Made by a program: the position numbers and the translations under genes. A DNA stretch of 64,000 nucleotides from JBNKFV01 sp050289485 (lineage in GTDB: Bacteria > Pseudomonadota > Gammaproteobacteria > Pseudomonadales > Cellvibrionaceae). The stretch is from the NCBI GenBank assembly GCA_050289485.1, contig JBNKFV010000009.1, positions 372,001 to 436,000 of the forward strand, in the 5' to 3' direction. Each line of letters starts with the position of its first letter. The stretch's first letter is position 1. The notes beneath the pieces were generated by a model, which saw only the letters and a list, made by a program, of their open reading frames with translations, was not told the origin of the DNA and made no database searches. Of the stretch, positions 52,515 through 60,725 are shown piece after piece.

Positions 52515-53186
52515 TTAGGCTGCATGAAAAGGAATAAACGGATTGAGCAGGCGGCTCAATATACCCGTCAACTGTATAGGCGCTTCCTGCACTGTCAGGC
52601 AAAGGCAGTCTTGATCTTGTGCGGCACAGGGGCGATGTACCTCTCCTGCATCTTTTACAATAAAATCGCCTGGCTGATAAATACCCTCTTCGTCAGAAAA
52701 GCTGCCTTTCAATACCACCGTCACTTCAAGGCCGCGGTGATCGTGTTCGACGACTCTTCCACCACGCCCAATTTTGTGTAACGCAACCTGATACTGCGAT
52801 TGGCCAGTCTGTAGTCGTGCTTCACGCAAGGCTGGTGATATGCGCTTCCAGTGGAGGTCCTTCTTGGAAGGAATCAACTTTTCTACCGTTGGCGGCAGGT
52901 CGAAACGGCTGCAGGCGACTGTTTCAGTAGGGGAATCAGTGAGCGGGGGCAGGCTGTCAATACGCGCAAATATTTGGTCGAGCAGCGATTTATCGACTTC
53001 AAGTGACGGCGCTTGGCTGAAAAAGGCTCCTCCAACATCATTCATTTCTCTTAAGCGATGGCTGCACTCGCTGCAATAGTGCAAGTGGGCATTAACACTG
53101 ATACAGAGGGCGTAGTCTAAACTGCCAGCACTGTATTCAGCTAATACATGGTCATCGGGATGATGTTTAATTGCACGGGTGTTCAT
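52515..53186 (-). CDS. chrR: ChrR-family zinc anti-sigma factor
   Basis: 223 residues. The N-terminal anti-sigma domain has the zinc motif H34-x3-C38-x2-C41 (AHLHYCSEC), with H8 or H9 as fourth ligand; the C-terminal cupin has H148, H150, E154 and H184 (EHDHRGLEVT, EVHRP). In Rhodobacter ChrR holds RpoE and releases it on singlet oxygen; the cupin is needed for that release. It follows the ECF gene by 4 bases, as in all such pairs. Confidence 0.92.
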   Translation of the reverse strand: MNTRAIKHHPDDHVLAEYSAGSLDYALCISVNAHLHYCSECSHRLREMNDVGGAFFSQAPSLEVDKSLLDQIFARIDSLPPLTDSPTETVACSRFDLPPTVEKLIPSKKDLHWKRISPALREARLQTGQSQYQVALHKIGRGGRVVEHDHRGLEVTVVLKGSFSDEEGIYQPGDFIVKDAGEVHRPCAAQDQDCLCLTVQEAPIQLTGILSRLLNPFIPFHAA

Positions 53187-53190
53187 ATTG

Positions 53191-53901
53191 CTAGTTGTTC
53201 TCCACAGCCCAAAGTACTTTAAGTTTTTGCAAAGCGAGTCTTAACCGGGATTTGACGGTACCAAGTGGTAAGTCCAGCTCGGCGGAAATCTCTGAATGCG
53301 ATTTACCTTCCATATAAACCTTGGTCAAGATATGGCGCTGCTCCTGGGGCAAATGCGCTATCGAGGCCCTTACCGCATCATTTTGGCGGTGCTTCAGCAG
53401 GCGGGTAAAAGGCTCGCTATCTTCGTCATTGCGCCAAATATCGTCGGCGCTCAACTGTTGTTCGAAGTAGCTGGTGTCACCCAGAGAGACCTGTTCAGCC
53501 TTAGAACCTCGGCGCAGCATATCAATTCGACAGTTGCGAGCAATGGTGTAAATCCAAGTGCTTGCAGCTGCTTTCTTGGCGTTAAATAGTGGGGCTTTCT
53601 GCCAAACCTTGATCATTACTTCTTGCACCAGTTCCTCAGCGCTTTCGGGGGGCAGTGAAAAAGAGGGCAGGCTATGGCAGTAGCCTTTCACCAGTGGCGC
53701 GAAATGGTTGAATATTTGCGCGTAGGCCTTACGACAGCGCTTGTTGCCCACCGTTTGCAACAGTTGGCTCCAGTCGTCTTTACGCTCAGGATCTGCCTGC
53801 ATTTTAGTGTCCATAGCGGTAGCCGAACCACGCAAATGCTTAGTCGAGACAGGTGCTTTGCGTATGGCGTTACCAGTCGAGGTGCTAATTACTTCCATCA
53901 T
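53191..53901 (-). CDS. ECF sigma factor, ECF11 (Rhodobacter RpoE-like)
   Basis: 236 residues; the first 40 or so are an extension beyond the usual start. Region 2: YCHSLPSFSLPPESAEELVQEVMIKVWQKAPLFNAKKAAASTWIYTIARNCRIDMLRR; region 4: HLPQEQRHILTKVYMEGKSHSEISAELDLPLGTVKSRLRLALQKL. Paired with ChrR, it is of the ECF11 group. Start codons ATG-ATG at 53901/53898 follow AAAGGTAAG. Divergent from a lipid-modification operon, its expected target. Confidence 0.92.
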   Translation of the reverse strand: MMEVISTSTGNAIRKAPVSTKHLRGSATAMDTKMQADPERKDDWSQLLQTVGNKRCRKAYAQIFNHFAPLVKGYCHSLPSFSLPPESAEELVQEVMIKVWQKAPLFNAKKAAASTWIYTIARNCRIDMLRRGSKAEQVSLGDTSYFEQQLSADDIWRNDEDSEPFTRLLKHRQNDAVRASIAHLPQEQRHILTKVYMEGKSHSEISAELDLPLGTVKSRLRLALQKLKVLWAVENN

Positions 53902-53930
53902 CTTACCTTTTTTCGCTGGTTAATCCATTA

Positions 53931-53960
53931 CTGTTACGGGGGATCTCAACTACTCGATCA
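53931..53960 (-). promoter_or_regulatory. candidate ECF11 promoter upstream of the sigma gene
   Basis: Read on the minus strand: TGATCG, 18 bases, TAACAG. The -35-like TGATC is as in Rhodobacter RpoE promoters (TGATCC). It lies 30-59 bases upstream of the sigma gene start. Confidence 0.5.
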
Positions 53961-54011
53961 CTGCGTATTCCGACTAGAAACAAAAATAGGGTTGAGGTGC
54001 GCCTTTTGCTG

Positions 54012-54040
54012 TGATCTGAAGTGGCAGCCTGCCGTAACAT
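54012..54040 (+). promoter_or_regulatory. candidate ECF11 promoter of the lipid operon
   Basis: TGATCT (54012-54017), 17 bases, TAACAT (54035-54040), 59 bases before the first gene. It matches the divergent motif at 53931-53960. Confidence 0.5.
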
Positions 54041-54099
54041 AGCCATAAGGCATCTAAATCGTGGTTTCGTGGCGGCTTAATAGATAGAAGGATTGAGGT

Positions 54100-54567
54100 A
54101 TGTACGCAGCTATAAACGAGTCTGAGTTTGCTCTGGAAGAGCGCTTTACAAAATTTTACTCCGCTTTTGCGGCAGATAAACTGTCTTCCGTCCACGAGAT
54201 CTACAGTGAAAACGTTAAATTTCGTGATCCTGTCCACGAGATATCCGGCATAGGTGCGCTTGAACGCTATTTTGCGAATATGGCAGAGGGGCTGATTGAA
54301 TGCCGTTTCGTCTTTTATCAACGGCATTTTCCACGCCCCGTTCCTGGCCAAGCAGATCAGCAGGGGTTTTGTACCTGGATCATGGAATTTGCCCACCCCA
54401 AGCTGCGAAATGGGCAGCTGTTAAGCCTACGTGGAGCAACTCATCTGCGTTATTCGGATCGTATCAGCTATCACGAAGACTTTTACGACATGGGCGCCAT
54501 GCTTTATGAGAATGTTCCATTGCTCGGTAGTGTGGTCAGAGGGCTGAAACAGCGTTTGGCTGGTTAG
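54100..54567 (+). CDS. NTF2-like (SnoaL-type) protein
   Basis: 155 residues. Cone-like NTF2 fold suggested by RFTKFYSAFAADKLSSVHEIYSENVKFRDPVHEISGIGALERYFANMAE and a later strand LLSLRGATHLRYSDRISYHEDFYDMGAMLYENVPLLGSVVR. No signal peptide. Proteins of this type open ChrR-linked operons in Vibrio and other gammaproteobacteria; activity is unknown. First gene of the operon. Confidence 0.75.
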   Translation: MYAAINESEFALEERFTKFYSAFAADKLSSVHEIYSENVKFRDPVHEISGIGALERYFANMAEGLIECRFVFYQRHFPRPVPGQADQQGFCTWIMEFAHPKLRNGQLLSLRGATHLRYSDRISYHEDFYDMGAMLYENVPLLGSVVRGLKQRLAG

Positions 54568-54634
54568 CAAGGGTTCTTGGTCAGCTTCAGAGACTTAGAT
54601 TAAGAGACTCTGGTTAAGAAAGGTAAACAAATCC

Positions 54635-55405
54635 GTGAAAAAAGTTGTCGGCAAAAATGTATGGATTACTGGGGCCAGCTCTGGCATTGGTAAAGCCTTG
54701 GCGATGGCATTGGCGCAACGGGGCAATACGGTTTTTGCCAGCGCTCGCAATGAATCCGAACTCCTCAACATGGCGAAACAGACCCGGGGTAAAGTTGTTC
54801 CTTTGTCCTGCGATGTGTCGTGTGATGAGAGTGTGGCCGCAGCGGGGCAACACCTGGCTGAACAGGTGGATAGCCTCGATGTAATGATTCTTAATGCCGG
54901 TACCTGTGAATATCTGGACTTGCCAACGTTTGACGTCGGCAAATTTGAGCGGGTTTTTAACGTTAATTTTTTTGGTGCCTTGCGTTGCTTGCATATTGCG
55001 TTGCCGTTACTGCGTAAAGCGCAAAAGCGTGGATTGATCGTGGGTACCAGCAGCTTATCCACGGTGGTAGGGCTGCCTCGCGCCGAGGCCTATGGAGCAT
55101 CAAAGGCAGCGTTACAGTACATGTTGGATTCTCTGCGTGTGGATCTTAAGCGGGAAAAAGTTGATGTACTGGTGGTGCAGCCGGGATTTGTAGCAACCCC
55201 CATGACCGTGGCCAACGATTTCCCCATGCCTTTCATCAAAACTACCGACTACGCCGTTGAGCGTATTATTAAGGCAATGGATAGGCGCTACAAGCGGTTG
55301 AGTTTTCCCTGGCAGCTATCCAGCAGCTTACGTGTTGCGGCCTGCTTTAAAGGCCTGTGGTACGACGTAATAGCGCCTAAACTTGCTCGGCACAATCAGC
55401 TTTAG
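54635..55405 (+). CDS. short-chain dehydrogenase/reductase
   Basis: 256 residues. Classical SDR: cofactor motif TGASSGIGKALAMALAQ (11-27), NAG at ILNAGTCEYLD, catalytic S and YxxxK in GTSSLSTVVGLPRAEAYGASKAAL. The C-terminal part is basic with a hydrophobic patch, as in membrane-associated SDRs. Start GTG 54635 with GAAAGG upstream. Substrate is unknown; the operon context suggests a lipid intermediate. Confidence 0.88.
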   Translation: MKKVVGKNVWITGASSGIGKALAMALAQRGNTVFASARNESELLNMAKQTRGKVVPLSCDVSCDESVAAAGQHLAEQVDSLDVMILNAGTCEYLDLPTFDVGKFERVFNVNFFGALRCLHIALPLLRKAQKRGLIVGTSSLSTVVGLPRAEAYGASKAALQYMLDSLRVDLKREKVDVLVVQPGFVATPMTVANDFPMPFIKTTDYAVERIIKAMDRRYKRLSFPWQLSSSLRVAACFKGLWYDVIAPKLARHNQL

Positions 55406-55443
55406 ATATTCCCATCGGCTTTAGGTAATTGAGTACTTCAATC

Positions 55444-56775
55444 ATGAAAATAGCGGTTATTGGTAGTGGCATTTCCGGGTTAACAGCAGCGTATTTACTG
55501 CACAAGCATCATGAAATTACCGTTTTTGAATCAGCCGACCGAATGGGTGGACACACGGCCACGGTGGATGTCTCTACCCATGAGGGCGAGTTTGCGATCG
55601 ACACCGGGTTTATTGTCTACAACGATCACACTTACCCCAATTTTATTAGCCTGATGAGCCTGCTTGGAGTGGAGACTAAACCTACAACCATGGGTTTTAG
55701 TGTAACCAGTGACCATACCGACTTTGAATACAGTGGTGCAGGGCTGGGAACGTTGTTTGCGCAGCGACGTAATCTCTTTAGTCTCAGCCATTGGCATATG
55801 TTGCGTGACATTATGCGCTTTAATCGAGAGGCTACGATTGAACTTACCTCTGGTGCGTTGCCAGCAGATATTACCCTAGGAGAATACCTGCACAACAAAC
55901 GTTACTCCAATGCATTTATTCATCGTTATCTGATTCCAATGGGCTCGGCAATCTGGTCGGCCAGTTTGCATGATTTACAGGCTTTCCCCCTTCAATTTTT
56001 TGTACATTTTTTTCACAATCACGGCTTGTTGAAAGTTAAAGATCGGCCTCAGTGGCGGGTGCTTGTGGGCGGTAGCCGGGCTTACCTAGAGCCCCTGACT
56101 CGCGGCTTTACCGATCGTATTCAATTGCAAACCCATATTAAAAAGATTACGCGCAGTGACAGCGGTGTGATGATTACCTGGTCACAAGGCAGCGAGCCTG
56201 CCGAGGTTAACGTCAGTCAGTTTGATCAGGTTGTTTTAGCCTGCCACAGTGATCAGGCACTGGCTATGTTAGGTGACGCCAGTAGCGAAGAGCGTAATAT
56301 TTTGCAGGCGTTACCCTATCGCGATAACGATGTCGTGTTGCATACCGATACCAGTTTGTTACCCAAGCGAAAGTCGGTGTGGTCCAGTTGGAATTACCGT
56401 TTAGGCAATGATAGCAGTGTACCACCGGTGCTGACCTACAATATGAATATTTTGCAGGGTATTACAACGCAGGACACATTCTGTGTAACCCTGAATTACA
56501 CGGCAGGAATAGACCCAGCTAAAATTCTAGGGCGTTTTTCGTATGCCCATCCGCAGTTTTCTATGGCAGGTATTGCTGCGCAGAAAAAATGGCATCGCAT
56601 TAACGGCATTAATCGTACCTGGTATTGCGGCGCATACTGGCGTAACGGTTTTCATGAAGATGGCGTGGTAAGTGGTGCACGTGTAGCCAATCATATTTTG
56701 GCTGGTGCGGGTGCTATGCAGCAAGATGAAGATATTGATATTGGCTCAATGATAGAGGGGGTACGCCTTGCTTAA
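55444..56775 (+). CDS. FAD-dependent amine-oxidase-like oxidoreductase
   Basis: 443 residues. FAD motif IAVIGSGISGLTAAYLLHKHHEITVFESADRMGGHTATV and the FNIGFIVYN-like DTGFIVYNDHTYPNF. The C-terminal WYCGAYWRNGFHEDGVVSGARVANHIL closes the FAD site. It is close to phytoene desaturase-like proteins found next to DUF1365 and CFA-like genes; in Rhodobacter a gene of this type belongs to the RpoE/ChrR regulon. ATG 55444 is preferred; TTG 55429 is in frame. Overlaps the next gene by 8 bases. Confidence 0.87.
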   Translation: MKIAVIGSGISGLTAAYLLHKHHEITVFESADRMGGHTATVDVSTHEGEFAIDTGFIVYNDHTYPNFISLMSLLGVETKPTTMGFSVTSDHTDFEYSGAGLGTLFAQRRNLFSLSHWHMLRDIMRFNREATIELTSGALPADITLGEYLHNKRYSNAFIHRYLIPMGSAIWSASLHDLQAFPLQFFVHFFHNHGLLKVKDRPQWRVLVGGSRAYLEPLTRGFTDRIQLQTHIKKITRSDSGVMITWSQGSEPAEVNVSQFDQVVLACHSDQALAMLGDASSEERNILQALPYRDNDVVLHTDTSLLPKRKSVWSSWNYRLGNDSSVPPVLTYNMNILQGITTQDTFCVTLNYTAGIDPAKILGRFSYAHPQFSMAGIAAQKKWHRINGINRTWYCGAYWRNGFHEDGVVSGARVANHILAGAGAMQQDEDIDIGSMIEGVRLA

Positions 56776-57661
56776 AGTATTGGCCAACTCCGGGCTTGCT
56801 AGCAGCCAGAATACTGAGTCGGAAAGGGTGCAGTCTCATGCCGGTGTCGGTATGTCGCCTGCACTTAAAAGTGCTATTTATTCTGGTCAGGTAAGGCATC
56901 GGCGTTATGCACCGCGTTATCACGGGTTTACTTACAACGTGTTTATGATGTATCTCGATCTTGATGAATTGGATCGTGTTTTTGCGGGCACGCGACACTG
57001 GTCAGCATCACGGCGTGCTTTGGCTCGTTTTTGTGCAGTTGATTTTTTTCAGAAAAAAAATGACCTCCCGTTAGCTGAGCAGATAAAAAACTGGGTTTTT
57101 GAGCAGTCGGGTATCAACGTATCAGGGGCCGTTAGAATACTCGCCAATCTCAGATATTTTGGTTACATTTTTAATCCGCTGGTATGTTATTACTGTTTTG
57201 ACAAAGAAGAGCAGTTGGTTGCTATCGTGGCAGAAGTCACCAATACCCCCTGGAAAGAAAAACACTTTTATTGTCTGCCGTGTAATCCTGGTGTCCGACA
57301 TCACGAGGCTGAATTTTCCAAACAGCTTCATGTGTCTCCTTTTCAGCCCATGCAAACTCAATATCTATGGCATTGTACAACGCCTGCAAACAAACTTTTG
57401 TTGCATATGCAGTGCCTTGGACATGCGCTGCCGTTAGCTCCGGAGAAGGCCGCGAGTGAGCCATCATGCTTTTTTGATGCCACCCTTACCCTGCAAAGAG
57501 AAGATATTTCTGCTCAGGCACTGAATCGGATCCTATGGCGCTACCCCTTTATGACCATCAAAGTCGTGTTTTCCATTTATTGGCAGGCATTAAAGCTGGC
57601 TTTAAAACGCACACCTTTTTTTAGTCATCCTCGTACATCTAAAATTAAAGGTAGCGCGTAA
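56768..57661 (+). CDS. DUF1365 family protein
   Basis: 297 residues. Typical family start SAIYSGQVRHRRYAPRYHGFTYNVFMMYLDLDEL and the central RILANLRYFGYIFNPLVCYYCF, then VTNTPWKEKHFYCLP. The family always travels with FAD oxidoreductase and CFA-like genes and has no assigned reaction. TTG 56768, after AGAGGGGG, is the likely start and overlaps the upstream stop; ATG 56852 is an alternative that matches the family start. Confidence 0.87.
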   Translation: MLKVLANSGLASSQNTESERVQSHAGVGMSPALKSAIYSGQVRHRRYAPRYHGFTYNVFMMYLDLDELDRVFAGTRHWSASRRALARFCAVDFFQKKNDLPLAEQIKNWVFEQSGINVSGAVRILANLRYFGYIFNPLVCYYCFDKEEQLVAIVAEVTNTPWKEKHFYCLPCNPGVRHHEAEFSKQLHVSPFQPMQTQYLWHCTTPANKLLLHMQCLGHALPLAPEKAASEPSCFFDATLTLQREDISAQALNRILWRYPFMTIKVVFSIYWQALKLALKRTPFFSHPRTSKIKGSA

Positions 57662-57697
57662 ATAGTTTTATTTAGGGTGTTAGATAGAGAGTCTGAT

Positions 57698-58975
57698 ATG
57701 ACCAGTGTTAGTGTGAATAAACGTACAGAAAGCTTGTCGCAAGTCAGCTGGGTAGAGCATTATGCAAAGCGTGCCATACTGGCTATGTTGCAACGCATCA
57801 GAGTAGGGCATCTCACCGTGTATGACGGTGAAGATGTGTACGAATTTGGTGAATCAATGCAAGCCAGTCGGGTGTCGGCGGTTATTCACGTGCAGGATCC
57901 CTCGGTTTATCGACGTGTATTGTTCAACGGTACAATAGGTTCAGGAGAAGCTTATATAGCGGGTAGCTGGCGTACACCTGATTTGCTCAGTGTGATTCGT
58001 TTGATGGTGCTAAACCTCAACATGTTGCAAAGTATGGATGATAAATGGCGCTGGGCGAAAAGTGTGTTTATTCGTTTGTTGCAGTTTTCTACACGCAACT
58101 CGATGAAAGGTTCGAAAAGCAATATCGCTGCGCACTACGATTTGAGTAACCAATTTTTTTCATTGTTTCTAGATCGGTCGATGATGTATTCGGCCGCAAT
58201 ATATGCAACACCCGATAGTACCCTTGAAGAGGCTGCCGAATATAAGCTTAAGCACATTTGTGAACGGTTGGCATTGTGTGCAGACGACCACTTGATTGAA
58301 ATTGGCAGTGGCTGGGGTGGTATGGCAATTTATGCCGCCAAACATTATGGCTGCAAAGTGACGACAACGACGATATCGGCAGAGCAGTACGAATTTGCAA
58401 AACAAAAGGTTGCGCAGGAAGGTTTGCAAGATCGTATCACGTTGTTATGTGAAGATTATCGAAACCTTACCGGGCAATACGACAAACTGGTTTCCATCGA
58501 AATGATTGAGGCCGTAGGGCATGATTACTATCCTAGTTACTTTCGGCAGTGTGCCTCGTTACTTAAGCCTAACGGTTTAATGCTAATACAGGCGATTACG
58601 ATGCCTGAGCAGCGTTATGAACGGGCAAAAAAATCAGTAGATTTTATTCAACGCTATATCTTTCCTGGTGGTGCATTGCCCTCTTTGGCTGAAGTTCAGC
58701 GCAACATCGCCAACTATACCGATATGCAGCTGGTCAATCTGGATGACATCACCTTGCATTATGCGCAGACACTGGCAGATTGGAAAAACCGCTTTTTGCA
58801 TCGCTTGGACGAGGTAAAAGCCCTGGGTTTTAGTGATCAATTTATTCGTATGTGGGAGTTTTATCTAAACTATTGTGAGGGTGGCTTCCGTGAGCGGGTG
58901 ATTGGCACTTCACAGCTGTTATTCGCGAAGCCAGATTGTCGTGCTTTACCTGTTGTGTCGGTCTTAGGTCAGTGA
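57698..58975 (+). CDS. cyclopropane-fatty-acyl-phospholipid synthase-like methyltransferase
   Basis: 425 residues from ATG 57698 (GTG 57677 possible). SAM site DHLIEIGSGWGGMAIYAAKHYGCKVTTTTIS; lipid-binding region IAAHYDLSNQFFSLFLDRSMMYSAAIY. Compared with E. coli Cfa (from memory), the active-site Cys (YSCAY) is Ala166, and the His of LLHTI is Gln298; the Glu of MFEHVG is kept (E271). Two of the bicarbonate-binding residues are therefore missing, so the product may not be a cyclopropane. Related Rhodobacter UfaM methylates fatty acyl chains in furan fatty acid synthesis. Confidence 0.88.
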   Translation: MTSVSVNKRTESLSQVSWVEHYAKRAILAMLQRIRVGHLTVYDGEDVYEFGESMQASRVSAVIHVQDPSVYRRVLFNGTIGSGEAYIAGSWRTPDLLSVIRLMVLNLNMLQSMDDKWRWAKSVFIRLLQFSTRNSMKGSKSNIAAHYDLSNQFFSLFLDRSMMYSAAIYATPDSTLEEAAEYKLKHICERLALCADDHLIEIGSGWGGMAIYAAKHYGCKVTTTTISAEQYEFAKQKVAQEGLQDRITLLCEDYRNLTGQYDKLVSIEMIEAVGHDYYPSYFRQCASLLKPNGLMLIQAITMPEQRYERAKKSVDFIQRYIFPGGALPSLAEVQRNIANYTDMQLVNLDDITLHYAQTLADWKNRFLHRLDEVKALGFSDQFIRMWEFYLNYCEGGFRERVIGTSQLLFAKPDCRALPVVSVLGQ

Positions 58976-58982
58976 TGCTCTT

Positions 58983-59627
58983 ATGTTCAGCAGCGGCAAA
59001 GAGCAAGCAGGTGGACGTGGGACAGGGCAGCAGTTCTCACTAATCTGGCCTCTTGTCGCCAACGGCGCGCTGTACGAATGCATGTGGTTGGCAGCTGTTC
59101 TGGCAGAGCAGATTTATGTTGTTTTGCTAACGCTGGTATTTCTGCTGCTGCATTTTTTTGTGATCTTTCCTGCTCGGCTTAACACATTTAACCCAAATTT
59201 GTCGCCGGCCGATGTCAAGAAGGCGCTGCTTGCTGAAGGGGGCCTGGTAATGGTGATTGCAGCAGTAGGCTACCTGCTTGACTGTGTTTGGTTTGAGACT
59301 GGCGTTTTGCAGTCTTCCTTAGCCTATCCGCTGGCGCCTTTATGGTTGCTTTGTCTGTGGTTAGCGTTTGCGACCACGTTTAATACGGCGCTACTGGTGT
59401 TGCAACGGCGTTGGTTCTTGGCTTGCGTCATTGGGGCGGTTGCAGGGGCGCTGACTTATTTGAGTGGGGCGGCGCTTAATGGCAGCGTTGACGTAGGTGT
59501 CGATCATCTTTTCTTTATTGTTATTTTGGGTGCCGTCTGGTTGCTTGTGTTTCCTTCTATGCTGTGGTTTGCCGGCCGGTGGTCAATTTGGTTTGGTTAT
59601 GGGGCGCAAAAGATGTGCTTGAGGTGA
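58983..59627 (+). CDS. DUF2878 membrane protein
   Basis: 214 residues with about six membrane helices (for example LIWPLVANGALYECMWLAAVLA, IYVVLLTLVFLLLHFFVIF, PLAPLWLLCLWLAFATTFNTALLVL, WFLACVIGAVAGALTYLSGAAL). The PLWLLCLWLAFATTFN stretch is family-typical. DUF2878 accompanies CFA-like/DUF1365 clusters in Vibrio and Pseudomonas. 7 bases after the methyltransferase. Confidence 0.83.
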   Translation: MFSSGKEQAGGRGTGQQFSLIWPLVANGALYECMWLAAVLAEQIYVVLLTLVFLLLHFFVIFPARLNTFNPNLSPADVKKALLAEGGLVMVIAAVGYLLDCVWFETGVLQSSLAYPLAPLWLLCLWLAFATTFNTALLVLQRRWFLACVIGAVAGALTYLSGAALNGSVDVGVDHLFFIVILGAVWLLVFPSMLWFAGRWSIWFGYGAQKMCLR

Positions 59628-59655
59628 TGATGAAAAGGTGGGGTGCGGGGTGACA

Positions 59656-60450
59656 ATGTGGCTAGTGGCTCTGATAGGTCTACTGGCTTCCAGGGCCGTG
59701 GTTGCGACGGAATGGCATCCTTGTCCTTATATGCCTAGTAAAGCAGCACCTGCGATAGTGGGTGTAGCGGTGGCTGAAGGGCAGGCGCTGGAAGAGAGTA
59801 ATGTGCGTTATTGTGAATTTCACTATCTGAAACCGGATGGCAGCGGTAGCCTGGTGCTGTTTCAGCAGGAGAGCAATGTCGCTTTTGCCCGCAAGGCTCT
59901 CTCCTATTCGCCACTAAACGATGGTTGGGACACCGTTCGCCCAGGTGTGCAGCAGTCAGACAACCGCAATGGGGAGAAACGTCAAGCTGCATGGCGAGGC
60001 AATCAGGTTGAAATGGCCTATGGGTTTAGGTCTGCCGACAACCAGCAGCCTTTAGAGGTCACCCGCGTTGATGCCAGCGAGGTGGATATTATTGACGCTG
60101 GTTTTGATACGTTTGTCCGCAACCATTGGCTGTCGCTGGTGTCTGAGGCCGTTGAGCGAGTTGGGTTTGCCTCGCCTGTACATGGCCGGGTCTTACCGCT
60201 TCAGGTGGTGCATGCAGATGCCAAACATTGCCTCGTACCTGCCCAAACTCAGGTTGAAACGGATGCGACCACCTGTTTCCAGGTTCGTGTAGCCAACCCG
60301 CTGTTGCGTTGGTTGGTCAGCCCTTTGCGCCTGACTTACCGGGCCCATGATCGGGCTTTATTGGTGTACTCGGGTACGGTGAACCTGTTGGATGAGCAGA
60401 AACGCTCTCAACAAGCAACTATTTACTACTTTTATCAGCCTGGCGGCTAG
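59656..60450 (+). CDS. exported protein of unknown function, last gene of the lipid operon
   Basis: 264 residues. Signal peptide MWLVALIGLLASRAVVATEW. The mature part is mixed alpha/beta with no motif I can name; two or three Cys are present (HPCPYM, VRYCEFHY, AKHCLVP, TTCFQVRV). It is not a recognised family to me; other such operons often carry DUF3833 or similar proteins at this place. ATG 59656 with GGGGTGAC upstream; GTG 59638 is in frame. 28 bases after DUF2878. Confidence 0.6.
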   Translation: MWLVALIGLLASRAVVATEWHPCPYMPSKAAPAIVGVAVAEGQALEESNVRYCEFHYLKPDGSGSLVLFQQESNVAFARKALSYSPLNDGWDTVRPGVQQSDNRNGEKRQAAWRGNQVEMAYGFRSADNQQPLEVTRVDASEVDIIDAGFDTFVRNHWLSLVSEAVERVGFASPVHGRVLPLQVVHADAKHCLVPAQTQVETDATTCFQVRVANPLLRWLVSPLRLTYRAHDRALLVYSGTVNLLDEQKRSQQATIYYFYQPGG

Positions 60451-60490
60451 CCAGGCTATGGCTGTTATGCTGTAAATTTTGCCTCTGCAA

Positions 60491-60518
60491 TTGTACCGCC
60501 AAGCTATTTAGTTATAAT
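60491..60518 (+). promoter_or_regulatory. sigma-70-type promoter for secDF
   Basis: TTGTAC (60491-60496), 16 bases, TATAAT (60513-60518). The -10 is consensus. It lies about 210 bases upstream of secD and past the previous operon. Confidence 0.6.
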
Positions 60519-60725
60519 CCAGCGCTCAGATAATTAGATTGGGCTGACTCTGTGGCCAATATTGGTGCCTCAGAGGTCGTTTGTTGATCATCACGCTTGT
60601 ATTTCACCCGGAGCATGCACCGGATTCTCGCGTAATACCTCAGGCGCGGCCAAGCATAGAGAGGCTTGCCTGCTGTTTTGGCTTGCTATCGCTCTAATCC
60701 ACTATCCAGATTGACGGAATACGAT

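Noticed and set aside
51895..52602. 235-codon frame antisense to the end of oadB
   Set aside because: It crosses the strong terminator and overlaps chrR in a different frame; no domain.
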